The translations under genes were made by a program, and so were the position numbers. Shown here piece by piece: positions 47,979 to 56,308 of a stretch of 64,000 nucleotides of DNA. The stretch spans positions 19,188 to 83,187 of the forward strand of contig JBJMHZ010000034.1 of the NCBI GenBank assembly GCA_045807125.1, given 5' to 3'. Each line of letters begins with the position of its first letter. The first letter of the stretch is position 1. This stretch comes from JBJMHZ01 sp045807125 (GTDB lineage: Bacteria; Actinomycetota; Actinomycetes; JAWWOL01). The notes under the pieces are model-generated. The model saw only the letters and a program-made list of their open reading frames with translations. It did no database searches and was not told the origin of the DNA.

Positions 47979-49526
47979 ATGTCGACTACCGCAGAAGCGG
48001 CGTCAGGCTCGACCATCCGCAGCCTGATTCCCGCCCGGATCGACCGCCTGCCTTGGTCCCCCTTCCACACCCGCATGGTCGTCGCGCTGGGCGTCGCCTG
48101 GGTGCTGGACGGCTTGGAGATCACCATCGCGGGCTCCGTGGCGGGCGTGCTCAGCGACAAGCAGACGTTGCACATGTCCTCGACGTCCGTCGGCTTGATC
48201 GCGACCGTCTACCTCATCGGCGAGATCATCGGCGCGCTGTTCTTCGGCAAGCTCTCCGACAAGATGGGCCGCCGCAGGCTGTTCATGCTGACGCTGGGCG
48301 TCTACCTCGTCGGCAGCGGCCTCACCGCGCTCACGTGGAACGCGTCGGCCCTCGCGATCGGGTGGCTCTACCTCACCCGCGTCATCGCGGGCGCCGGCAT
48401 CGGCGGTGAGTACGCGGCCATCAACTCGGCGATCGACGAGCTGATCCCCGCGCGCTACCGCGGCCGCGTCGACATCGCCGTCAACGGCACGTACTGGGGC
48501 GGCGCCATCATCGGCGTGCTCGCCTCGCTGCTGTTCCTCAACGTCATCGGCGAGAGCCTCGGCTGGCGGCTCGGCTTCCTCGTCGGACCGGTCCTCGGCG
48601 TCGTCATCCTCTTCGTCCGGCGGCACCTGCCGGAGAGCCCGCGCTGGCAGGTCATGCACGGGCACGAGGAGGCGGCCGAGGCCTCGATCCGCGAGATCGA
48701 GGACTCGGTGACGCGGACCAAGGGCACCCGGCTCGACGACGTCGACGAGGACAAGGCCATCGAGATCCGCCCGGCCGATCACACGAGCTGGCTGGCGCTC
48801 GTCAAGGTGCTGTTCTCGCAGTACCCGCGGCGCTCAGTCCTCGGCGCATCGCTGATGATCACCCAGTCGTTCCTCTACAACGCGATCTTCTTCACCTACA
48901 CGCTCGTGCTGACGAAGATCTACGGGATCGAGGCGAGCAAGGCGCCGTACTTCCTCATCGCGTTCGCGGTCGGCAACCTCGCCGGTCCCCTCATCATCGG
49001 TCGGCACTTCGACACCCTCGGCCGCAAGCGGATGATCTCGGGGACGTACATCCTGTCCGGCGTGATGCTCGCGGTCACCGCGTACCTGTTCGAGGCCGGC
49101 GTGCTCAACGCCTACACGCAGACCCTCGCCTGGTGCGTCATCTTCTTCTTCGCCTCGGCGGGCGCGAGCGCCGCGTACCTGACCGTCAGCGAGATCTTCC
49201 CGCTCGAGGTGCGGGCGCAGGCCATCGCGGTGTTCTTCGCCATCGCGCAGGGCTTCGGCGCGCTCGGCCCGGTCATCTACGGCCACCTCATCGGCGACGG
49301 CAAGGACCACACCCGGCTGTTCATCGGCTACCTGATCGGCGCCGGCGTCATGGTGATCGGCGGCATCGTCGAGATCTTCCTCGGCATCGCGGCGGAGGGC
49401 CGCTCGCTCGAGGAGATCGCCAGCCCGCTGTCGGCCGTCCGCAAGGTCCCGGAAGCGCTGTCCGGCATGACGACCGGCCGGCTCGGCATGGACGGCACGG
49501 CCCGTACGAGGCACGGCACCACCTAG
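47979..49526 (+). CDS. MFS transporter, metabolite:H+ symporter type
   Basis: 515 aa from ATG 47979, with GGAGGAG 8 bp upstream; GTG 47973 is less well placed. About 12 membrane helices; loop motifs FFGKLSDKMGRRRLFML (between helices 2-3) and GRHFDTLGRKRMISG (helices 8-9), R-x-x-x-G-x-G-GEY (TRVIAGAGIGGEYAAINSAIDEL) and LPESPRW after helix 6 place it in the sugar/aromatic-acid porter branch. Substrate not predictable. No linked catabolic gene. Confidence 0.9.
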   Translation: MSTTAEAASGSTIRSLIPARIDRLPWSPFHTRMVVALGVAWVLDGLEITIAGSVAGVLSDKQTLHMSSTSVGLIATVYLIGEIIGALFFGKLSDKMGRRRLFMLTLGVYLVGSGLTALTWNASALAIGWLYLTRVIAGAGIGGEYAAINSAIDELIPARYRGRVDIAVNGTYWGGAIIGVLASLLFLNVIGESLGWRLGFLVGPVLGVVILFVRRHLPESPRWQVMHGHEEAAEASIREIEDSVTRTKGTRLDDVDEDKAIEIRPADHTSWLALVKVLFSQYPRRSVLGASLMITQSFLYNAIFFTYTLVLTKIYGIEASKAPYFLIAFAVGNLAGPLIIGRHFDTLGRKRMISGTYILSGVMLAVTAYLFEAGVLNAYTQTLAWCVIFFFASAGASAAYLTVSEIFPLEVRAQAIAVFFAIAQGFGALGPVIYGHLIGDGKDHTRLFIGYLIGAGVMVIGGIVEIFLGIAAEGRSLEEIASPLSAVRKVPEALSGMTTGRLGMDGTARTRHGTT

Positions 49527-49547
49527 CGCTGCGCTCCCCCGCGCACG

Positions 49548-49587
49548 ACGACCGCCCCCGGTGCCTTCGCGAACCGGGGGCGGTCGT
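49548..49587. terminator. Bidirectional terminator between the MFS gene and the PspC block
   Basis: A 15-bp perfect stem (arms 49548-49562 and 49573-49587, core ACCGCCCCCGGT) with a 10-nt loop, followed by TCG. Serves converging transcripts. Confidence 0.82.
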
Positions 49588-49600
49588 TCGTCTCGATCGG

Positions 49601-49807
49601 TCAGGGTCGGCGGTCGCGGTCCATCCGGATCGACGCGAGGTTGGCGACGCCGAGCACGACGAGCAGGACGGGAAGCAGCCAGCCGCCGTTGCTCACCAGC
49701 CCGTCGCCGCCGCCGGCCAGCGTCACGAGCGCGATGGCGAGCAGCACGACGCCGGCCCCGAGCGAGAGCGGATCGAAGCGGCGTGGCTCGCGCGGCCGAT
49801 CAGTCAT
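49601..49807 (-). CDS. Small two-helix membrane protein
   Basis: 68 aa from ATG 49807, overlapping the end of the PspC gene by 8 bp. Two hydrophobic segments: PLSLGAGVVLLAIALVTLAG and GGWLLPVLLVVLGVANLASI, with a charged C-terminus RMDRDRRP. Such proteins accompany PspC/LiaF-like genes in actinobacteria; role unknown. Confidence 0.75.
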   Translation of the reverse strand: MTDRPREPRRFDPLSLGAGVVLLAIALVTLAGGGDGLVSNGGWLLPVLLVVLGVANLASIRMDRDRRP

Positions 49808-51029
49808 GGGTCACCTCCACCTGGCCGACGCCGACGTGCAGGTCGAGCTCGAGCCCGTCCGCCGTGCTGAACGCGCCATCGGTCACCGTGCGATGGAGAC
49901 CGACCCCGCCCGTCCGCGTGCCGAGCAGGTGCAGCGAGCCGACCCCTGCGTCGGCGTCGATGCGCACCGGCGTGCCGGTCGGTACGACCACCTCGAGCCG
50001 GCCGGCGCCGACGTCGGCCGAGAGGCGGCGCCCGGCGAGCTGCCCGGCGCTCGTGAGGTCGAGCCGCGCGCGACCGCTGCCCAGGTGGTACGAGCTGCGC
50101 GGGTCGCCGCTCGCCGGTGTCCACGTCACCTGCTGCGCCCGCGAGAAGTGCCCGCCCAGCGCGACGCTCGTGAGCGTGGCGAGCGTGAGCCCGAGGCCGA
50201 CCACGATCGCGATCCACGAGCGGCCGATCAGCGAGCCGAGCGCCAGCGCGGCGCCGAGCACGGCGAGCGGGATCGCGAGCACCTGGGTGAGCGTCAGGTG
50301 CATCGCCCCCGTCCGGTCGAGCAGCAGCGCGAGGCCGGCCGCGACGGCGGCGGCGCCCAGCACGAGCCGGCTCGTGCTGCGCCGGCGGGTCCACCTGCTG
50401 CCGCGGCCGCTACCCGGCGGTGGCTCGGCGCCGGCCCACGACGCCGTTGCCGGGGAGGTCGCCGGTGCCTCCGCTGCGCTCGGCGCGGTCGTGCCGGCCG
50501 GGACCGTCGGTGCGAGCGCTGCGGCCCCGGGTGGCACGGCCCCCGGCGGGGGGTACGCCGCGCTCGCCCGCGACCGCGCCGCGAGCGCGGCGACGACGGC
50601 CACCGCGAGCAGCACGGCGATGGCATCGGCGTCGCGCGACACGACGGCCAGCACGATGATGGCGCCCACCGCGAGCGCGGCGAGGGTCAGCGCCGGTGGC
50701 CGCTGGACGCGGCGGCCGGCGAGCCAGCCCTCCGCGAGGGAACCGGGGCTGCCGGCCTCGGGGATGAACAGGTAGCCGATGCCGTAGAGCAGCACGCCCA
50801 CGCCGCCGAAGACCGTCAGCACGGCGAAGAGGACCCGGATGATGACCGGGTCGATGTCGAGCCAGTAGCCGAGCCCGGCTGCCACGCCGCCCAGCACGCG
50901 GTCGTCGCGGCTGCGGTAGAGCGGCCGTCCGGGACGCCGGGCGGCGGACGGAGGCTCGGAGGGCGACCCCGAGGGGGGCTCGGAGGGACCGGGTGCGCCG
51001 GCCCCGCCGTTGATGTCGTTCGTCGTCAT
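49800..51029 (-). CDS. PspC-domain membrane protein with LiaF-like C-terminus
   Basis: 409 aa from ATG 51029. Pro/Ser-rich start, then a PspC domain (about 35-95: LYRSRDDRVLGGVAAGLGYWLDIDPVIIRVLFAVLTVFGGVG), more membrane helices, a Pro/Ala linker and a beta-rich C-terminal domain (about 305-409, GRLEVVVPTGTPVRIDADAGVGSLHLLG), resembling the cell-wall-active antibiotic response (LiaF) domain. It is divergent from the kinase/regulator pair, in the arrangement of envelope-stress sensors. Confidence 0.86.
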   Translation of the reverse strand: MTTNDINGGAGAPGPSEPPSGSPSEPPSAARRPGRPLYRSRDDRVLGGVAAGLGYWLDIDPVIIRVLFAVLTVFGGVGVLLYGIGYLFIPEAGSPGSLAEGWLAGRRVQRPPALTLAALAVGAIIVLAVVSRDADAIAVLLAVAVVAALAARSRASAAYPPPGAVPPGAAALAPTVPAGTTAPSAAEAPATSPATASWAGAEPPPGSGRGSRWTRRRSTSRLVLGAAAVAAGLALLLDRTGAMHLTLTQVLAIPLAVLGAALALGSLIGRSWIAIVVGLGLTLATLTSVALGGHFSRAQQVTWTPASGDPRSSYHLGSGRARLDLTSAGQLAGRRLSADVGAGRLEVVVPTGTPVRIDADAGVGSLHLLGTRTGGVGLHRTVTDGAFSTADGLELDLHVGVGQVEVTHD

Positions 51030-51159
51030 GCGTCGAGCGTGCCGCGCCGGCGGCTCCCCGCCATCAGGGATGGCCCTGAGCCGGACCCTGATCCGCCGCC
51101 GTCCACAACCAGGGGTCGCCCCGCTGCCCGATGTCGGTGCGCCGTGATTGTCTGTGCTC

Positions 51160-52599
51160 GTGAGCAGATGGACGGCACCGGCGACCTCGCCGCGGCGACA
51201 TCGGCAGTTGCGCCGGTCGCCCCGCGGCCGGGTCGTGGCCGGCGTGGCGGCCGGTCTCGCCGAGCATCTCGGCGTCGACGTGCTGGTGGTCCGCCTCGTG
51301 CTCGCGCTGCTGGTGGCGACCGGCGGCGCGGGCGTGCTGCTCTACGTGGCGCTCTGGGTGACGGTCCCTGGGCCGGAGGAGGGCGCCGGTGGCGGTGCCG
51401 ATCAGCGGCCGGTCGTCGCCGACCCGGCTCAGCTGGTGGCCTACGGCGCGCTGGCCCTCGGCATCACCCTGCTCTGCACGCTGCTCGGGCTGGGCTTCGG
51501 CGGCCCCTCCGCGTGGCCGATCGTCGCAGCCGCCGTCGGGGCGACGCTGATCTGGCGGCAGGCCGACGAGGCGCAGCGCCGGCAGTGGCTCGAGGGCACC
51601 GGTCTGCGCCGCCGGCCGGTGGGCGGCGCAGCAGGAGACGGCGGAGACGCCGGGGCGCGGGAAGACGCCGGGAACGCGAGGGACGCGGGGAGCGCGGGGC
51701 CGACGCTGGTGGCCGACGCTGAGCCGCTCGATGCCGCCGCCTCGTCGGCGCCGGCCGGGCGCGACCCGCCCTCCGGGAGCCCGGCACCCGCCGGCACCGG
51801 AGCGGCGAGCGGCTGGCCGCTGACGGTCGGCCGGGGCGGCCTGGCCCGCGTGGCGCTCGGCTTCGCGCTCGTGGCGGCGGGCGTGGCCGGCTTCCTCGCG
51901 GCCAACAACGCCCTGCGCCAGGCGCAGCACGGGCTGCTGGCCATCGTGGCGGTGGTCGCCGGGCTGGTCCTGGTGACCGGGCCGTGGTGGTTGCGCATGG
52001 CCGGCGCTCTCGCCGCCGAGCGCCGGGAGCGCATCCGCACCCAGGAGCGGGCCGAGCTCGCCGCCCGCATCCACGACTCGGTGCTGCACACGCTGGCCCT
52101 CATCCAGCGCAGCGCCGACGACCCGCGGGAGGTGGCGCGCCTGGCCCGCAGCCAGGAGCGCGACCTGCGGACGTGGCTCTACCGGCTCCCCGGCACCGCC
52201 ACACCGGACGACCGGCTCGGGGCGGCGGTCGAGCAGGCCGCTGGCGAGGTCGAGGACAGTTACGCGATCCCGATCGAGGTCGTGGTGGTGGGCGACGCCG
52301 CGCTCGACGACCGGTTGCGTGGCCTCGTGCTCGCTGCGCGCGAGGCGATGGTCAACGCGGCGAAGTCCTCGGGGGCGGCGAGCGTGTCGGTCTACGTCGA
52401 GGTCGAGGACGAGGCGGTGCGGGCCTACGTCCGCGACCGCGGCAACGGCTTCGACCTCGCGGCCGTCGGGCCCGACCGCTACGGCATCAAGGAGTCGATC
52501 GTGGGCCGGATGGCTCGCCACGGCGGCACCGCGGAGATCCGCACCGCGCCCGGCGCGGGCACCGAGGTACGGCTCTGCCTGGAGAGGAGGGGCCCGTGA
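51160..52599 (+). CDS. PspC-domain sensor histidine kinase
   Basis: 479 aa from GTG 51160 (GTG 51154 and TTG 51148 are upstream alternatives). N-terminal PspC domain (about 18-70, SPRGRVVAGVAAGLAEHLGVDVLVVRLVLALLVATGGAG), several membrane helices separated by a disordered Ala/Gly/Asp segment, then HisKA_3 (RAELAARIHDSVLHTLALIQ, phospho-His in RIHDS) and HATPase with REAMVNAAKSSGA and DRGNGFD. Domain order is that of actinobacterial LiaS/MacS-type kinases. Coupled to the response regulator by GTGA. Confidence 0.92.
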   Translation: MSRWTAPATSPRRHRQLRRSPRGRVVAGVAAGLAEHLGVDVLVVRLVLALLVATGGAGVLLYVALWVTVPGPEEGAGGGADQRPVVADPAQLVAYGALALGITLLCTLLGLGFGGPSAWPIVAAAVGATLIWRQADEAQRRQWLEGTGLRRRPVGGAAGDGGDAGAREDAGNARDAGSAGPTLVADAEPLDAAASSAPAGRDPPSGSPAPAGTGAASGWPLTVGRGGLARVALGFALVAAGVAGFLAANNALRQAQHGLLAIVAVVAGLVLVTGPWWLRMAGALAAERRERIRTQERAELAARIHDSVLHTLALIQRSADDPREVARLARSQERDLRTWLYRLPGTATPDDRLGAAVEQAAGEVEDSYAIPIEVVVVGDAALDDRLRGLVLAAREAMVNAAKSSGAASVSVYVEVEDEAVRAYVRDRGNGFDLAAVGPDRYGIKESIVGRMARHGGTAEIRTAPGAGTEVRLCLERRGP

Positions 52600-53261
52600 G
52601 CGCACCGTCCACCGGCGAGGCGGCCGGCCGGCCGCGCGTGGTAGTGGTCGATGACCACCGGCTGTTCCGCGCCGGCGTCCGGGCCGAGCTGGGCGACGCG
52701 GTCGAGGTGGTGGGCGAGGCGCACGACGTCGACTCGGCCGTCGCGGCGATCCGCGCGGCGGCGCCCGACGTGGTGCTGCTCGACGTGCACCTGCCAGGGG
52801 GTGGCGGGCAGGCCGTGCTCACCGCGCTGCGGGAGGCGATGCCCGGCACCCGCTTCCTCGCCCTGTCGGTCAGCGACGCCGCGGAGGACGTCATCGGGGT
52901 GATCAGGGCGGGGGCGCGCGGCTACGTCACCAAGACGATCTCGGGCGCCGACCTCGCCGACGCGATCAGGCGGGTGGCGGGGGGCGACGCGGTGTTCTCG
53001 CCGCGCCTGGCCGGCTTCGTGCTCGACGCGTTCGCGGCCGGCGTCCCGCCGTCGGCCGATCCCGAGCTCGACGCGCTCACGCCGCGCGAGCGCGAGGTGC
53101 TGCGGCTCATCGCCCGCGGCTACGCCTACAAGGAGGTCGCCCGCGAGCTGTACATCTCGGTGAAGACCGTCGAGACCCACGTCTCGGCCGTGCTCCGCAA
53201 GCTGCAGCTGTCCAGCAGGCACGAGCTCAGCCGGTGGGCCAGCGATCGACGCCTGGTGTGA
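52596..53261 (+). CDS. NarL/LuxR-type response regulator
   Basis: 221 aa. Receiver domain (about 14-130) with VVVVDDHRLFRAG, the phospho-acceptor Asp in DVVLLDVHLPGG and Lys in GYVTKTIS, all conserved. HTH (about 155-215): LTPREREVLRLIARGYAYKEVARELYISVKTVETHVSAVLRKL is of LuxR type. Confidence 0.6.
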   Translation: MSAPSTGEAAGRPRVVVVDDHRLFRAGVRAELGDAVEVVGEAHDVDSAVAAIRAAAPDVVLLDVHLPGGGGQAVLTALREAMPGTRFLALSVSDAAEDVIGVIRAGARGYVTKTISGADLADAIRRVAGGDAVFSPRLAGFVLDAFAAGVPPSADPELDALTPREREVLRLIARGYAYKEVARELYISVKTVETHVSAVLRKLQLSSRHELSRWASDRRLV

Positions 53262-53351
53262 CCGCCGGCGCTCGATCGGCCAGGGCGTGGGGGTCCGTCC
53301 GCGCTGGGTCCGCGGTCCTCGTCCGATCGCCTGCCGCGCCGGAGGAGGAGG

Positions 53352-56078
53352 TCAGGTGTCGAGCTCGAACCACACGCACTTGCCGCCGAAGCCGGGCTCG
53401 GTGCCCCACCGGTCGGACAGCCCGGCGACGAGCAGCATGCCGCGGCCGCTCTCGTCCTGGTCGGGGATGGCGTGCCGGGGCAGCGGCACCTGACCGCTGC
53501 CGTCGACCACCTCGATCCGAAGGCGGCCGGGCGTGGTGGCCACCCGCAGCCGCACCTCCGTCCGCGCGTGCCGCAGCGCGTTGGTCACCAGCTCGCTCGC
53601 GAGCAGGACGGCGACGTCGCAGTACTGCATCAACCCGCGCCGGCTGAGGGTACGGGCCACGAACGCCCGCGCGGTGGCCGCCGACTCGGGGTCGAGCGGC
53701 AGCGACAGCTCGGCCGGCTCGTGCGGGTCGTGCCGGTCGGCGGAGGTGAGCGTCACCGCCAGCAGCGCGGTGTCGTCGTCGTGGTCGCCGTCGCGCCCCA
53801 GCGCGCGCAGGAGGTGGTCGCAGAGCTCGTCGGCGTTGGCCGGCGCGTCGCGGGCGGCCTCGAGCAGCCGCGCCATCCCCACGCCGATCGGGCAGTCGGG
53901 CCCCTCGACCAGCCCGTCGGTGTAGAGCAGCACCGTGCTTCCCGGCGCGAGCGGTACCCGGGTCTGGCCGAAGCTCTCGTCGCCCACGCCCAGCGGCACG
54001 CCGGGCTCGAGCTCGAGGTAGCGGGGGCCGGTCGCGTCGATGACCAGCGGGGGCAGGTGCCCGGCCGCCGCGAGCGTCAGGTCACGGGTGGACGCGTCGT
54101 ACACCGCGTAGATGCAGGTGGTCAGCTGCGACTCGTCGATGGCCTGCACGACCCGGTCGACCCGGCGCAGCAGCTCGACCGGCTCGTGGCCCTCGAGGGC
54201 GTACGCCCGCACGCTCGCCCGCAGCTGCCCCATGACGGTGGCCGCGGCCACCCCGCGGCCCATCACGTCGCCGATCACCATCGCGAGCCGGCCCTGGCCC
54301 AGGTCGATGAGGTCGTACCAGTCGCCGCCCACCTGAGTGCCGGACGCGCCGGGCAGGTAACGGCTCGCCACGTTGATGCCGGCGGCGACCGGTAGTGCCT
54401 GCGGCAGCAGGCTGCGCTGCAGGGTGGCGGCGAGGTCGCGCTCGAACTCGTAGCGGCTGGCGTTGTCGATGGCCTGCGCCGCCCGCGCCGCGAGCTCCTC
54501 GACGAGCGCCAGGTCGTCGTTCGTGTACGCGGGCCCGGTGAAGCGCAGCAGCGTCAGCGCGCCGATCAGCTGGCCGCGGGCCCGCAGCGGCACCACGAGG
54601 CCGCTGCGCGGGCCGGCGGCTCCCAGCTCCGCGAGGCCGGCGTCGTCCGGTCGCGAGCCGTCCGCCGGGTCACCGTCCGCCGGGTAGAGCTGGCTCTCGC
54701 CGGTGCGCAGCGCGGCCGTCGCGCCGTAGCGCCCCTCGCCGTCCGGCATGACGGCCGGGTCGGGCCGCATCCGCTCCCCGGTCTCCGGATCGGTCGCCAC
54801 GACGTGCACCCGATCCAGCGCGCCGTCGTCGCCGAGCAGGTCGAGCGCGCACCACTCGGCGATCGTCGGCACCACGAGCCGGGCCATGGCCCGCAGCGCG
54901 GCGGATATCTCGAGGCTCGCGCTGAGCTGCTTGCCCGCCTCCGAGAGCAAGCGGTAGCGGCGGGCCAGCCGCTCGGCCTCCTCACGGGCCTGCCGGTCGC
55001 GCTCGATCAGGTCGAGGCGGTCGATGGCGGCCGACGCCATCTGCGCGAGCTGGACGAGGATCGCCTCGTCGTCCGCCCCGAACTCCGGCGCGTCGATCTT
55101 GCCGGTCAGCTCGATCAGCCCGAGATTGCTGCCGTCGCGGCCGACGAGCGGCACGCCGAGGTAGCCGCCGGGCAGGTCCGCGCCGGCCGGGCGGCGCACC
55201 GGCCGGTTGGTGGTGACCACCGCGTCGACGAGCGGGTGGGCGACGAAGGTCCCTGGCCAGGTGCCGGCCGGCCCGTCCAGCGTCGGGGCCGCCGACGCGT
55301 ACGAGGCCATCGGCTCGCCTTGCGCGAGCCGCCAGGCGCCGGCCCGCTGGCTCCCGACGATCTCGCGGGCCGCGTCGGTCACCATCCGGAGCAGCTCGCC
55401 GGTCTCGTCGACCGACGCCAGGCCGAGCGCGGTGTCGGCGAGCTGCCGTAGCTGGCCGGCCCGCCGCTGCTCGCTGGCCACGAGCATCCGCGCCTCCCCG
55501 TGCAGGCGGGCCCGCTCCACCATGTCGGCGGCCTGCCGCGCGAAGCGCTCGACCAGCCTGGTCTCCCGCGCGTCCGGGCGGTGCGGCTGGCTCCAGTACG
55601 CGCCGATGGTGCCCATGACCTCGTCGCCGAGGGTGACCAGGGGCACGACGTACAGCGAGCGGTAGCCGAGCCGGTCGGCGAGATCGCGCCACCGCTCGAA
55701 GATCGGATCGGTGCGGACGTCCTCCACCACGACCGGCCGGCCGGTCACGAGCGCCTTGCCGGCGGCGCCCTCGCCCCGCTGCAGCCGGCCCACGGCCTGG
55801 GCGTAGTCCGCCGGCAAGCCGATCAGCGCGACGACCGATAGCTCGTCCGTGTCGGCGTCGTAGAGGACGAGGGTGCCCTTCTCGGCGCGCACGACGTCGA
55901 GGACGGTGCGCAGCACGTCGACGAGGACCGAGTGGATGTCGGCCATCCGGCTGACCGGCGCGCCGACGTCGGCAAGCCTCGTCACGCCGGCGACCCGGCT
56001 GGCCAGCTCGGGGGGGAGCCCGGCCGGATCGCCGCCGACGGCGCCGCCCGGCGGGCGGTCGTCGGCGCTGGAGCTCAC
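53352..56078 (-). CDS. GAF-GAF-GAF-SpoIIE phosphatase with C-terminal anti-sigma kinase-like domain
   Basis: 908 aa from GTG 56078, with GAGG 7 bp upstream. Three GAF-type sensor domains (about 35-190, 205-355, 375-540), a PP2C/SpoIIE phosphatase (about 555-760: GTQVGGDWYDLIDLGQGRLAMVIGDVMGRG; DDDTALLAV) and an RsbW-like HATPase (about 785-905: ASELVTNALRHA, DESGRGMLLVAGLSDRWG). Combines dephosphorylation of an anti-anti-sigma factor with kinase/anti-sigma function, typical of streptomycete stress-sigma control. No partner is encoded next to it. Divergent from pcrA. Confidence 0.92.
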   Translation of the reverse strand: MSSSADDRPPGGAVGGDPAGLPPELASRVAGVTRLADVGAPVSRMADIHSVLVDVLRTVLDVVRAEKGTLVLYDADTDELSVVALIGLPADYAQAVGRLQRGEGAAGKALVTGRPVVVEDVRTDPIFERWRDLADRLGYRSLYVVPLVTLGDEVMGTIGAYWSQPHRPDARETRLVERFARQAADMVERARLHGEARMLVASEQRRAGQLRQLADTALGLASVDETGELLRMVTDAAREIVGSQRAGAWRLAQGEPMASYASAAPTLDGPAGTWPGTFVAHPLVDAVVTTNRPVRRPAGADLPGGYLGVPLVGRDGSNLGLIELTGKIDAPEFGADDEAILVQLAQMASAAIDRLDLIERDRQAREEAERLARRYRLLSEAGKQLSASLEISAALRAMARLVVPTIAEWCALDLLGDDGALDRVHVVATDPETGERMRPDPAVMPDGEGRYGATAALRTGESQLYPADGDPADGSRPDDAGLAELGAAGPRSGLVVPLRARGQLIGALTLLRFTGPAYTNDDLALVEELAARAAQAIDNASRYEFERDLAATLQRSLLPQALPVAAGINVASRYLPGASGTQVGGDWYDLIDLGQGRLAMVIGDVMGRGVAAATVMGQLRASVRAYALEGHEPVELLRRVDRVVQAIDESQLTTCIYAVYDASTRDLTLAAAGHLPPLVIDATGPRYLELEPGVPLGVGDESFGQTRVPLAPGSTVLLYTDGLVEGPDCPIGVGMARLLEAARDAPANADELCDHLLRALGRDGDHDDDTALLAVTLTSADRHDPHEPAELSLPLDPESAATARAFVARTLSRRGLMQYCDVAVLLASELVTNALRHARTEVRLRVATTPGRLRIEVVDGSGQVPLPRHAIPDQDESGRGMLLVAGLSDRWGTEPGFGGKCVWFELDT

Positions 56079-56308
56079 GCTGGCACCTCGCGGAAGATGG
56101 ACCGTGCGGGGGCCGCGCCCCGTGCGCGGACACGGCTGCACCAGGGTAGCGACCCTGGCTGCGCGGCCCGTGATCGCCGTGCTCGGTGCCGCCCGCCCGT
56201 CCCGCCCGCCGATCGGCCCTTTCCGCCCCCGCCCCCGTCCTCCCGCACCCTCCCCGTCCGTTTCTCGTCCCCGTTCTCGTCGGGCCCCGGCCGTAGGATC
56301 GAGGGGAA

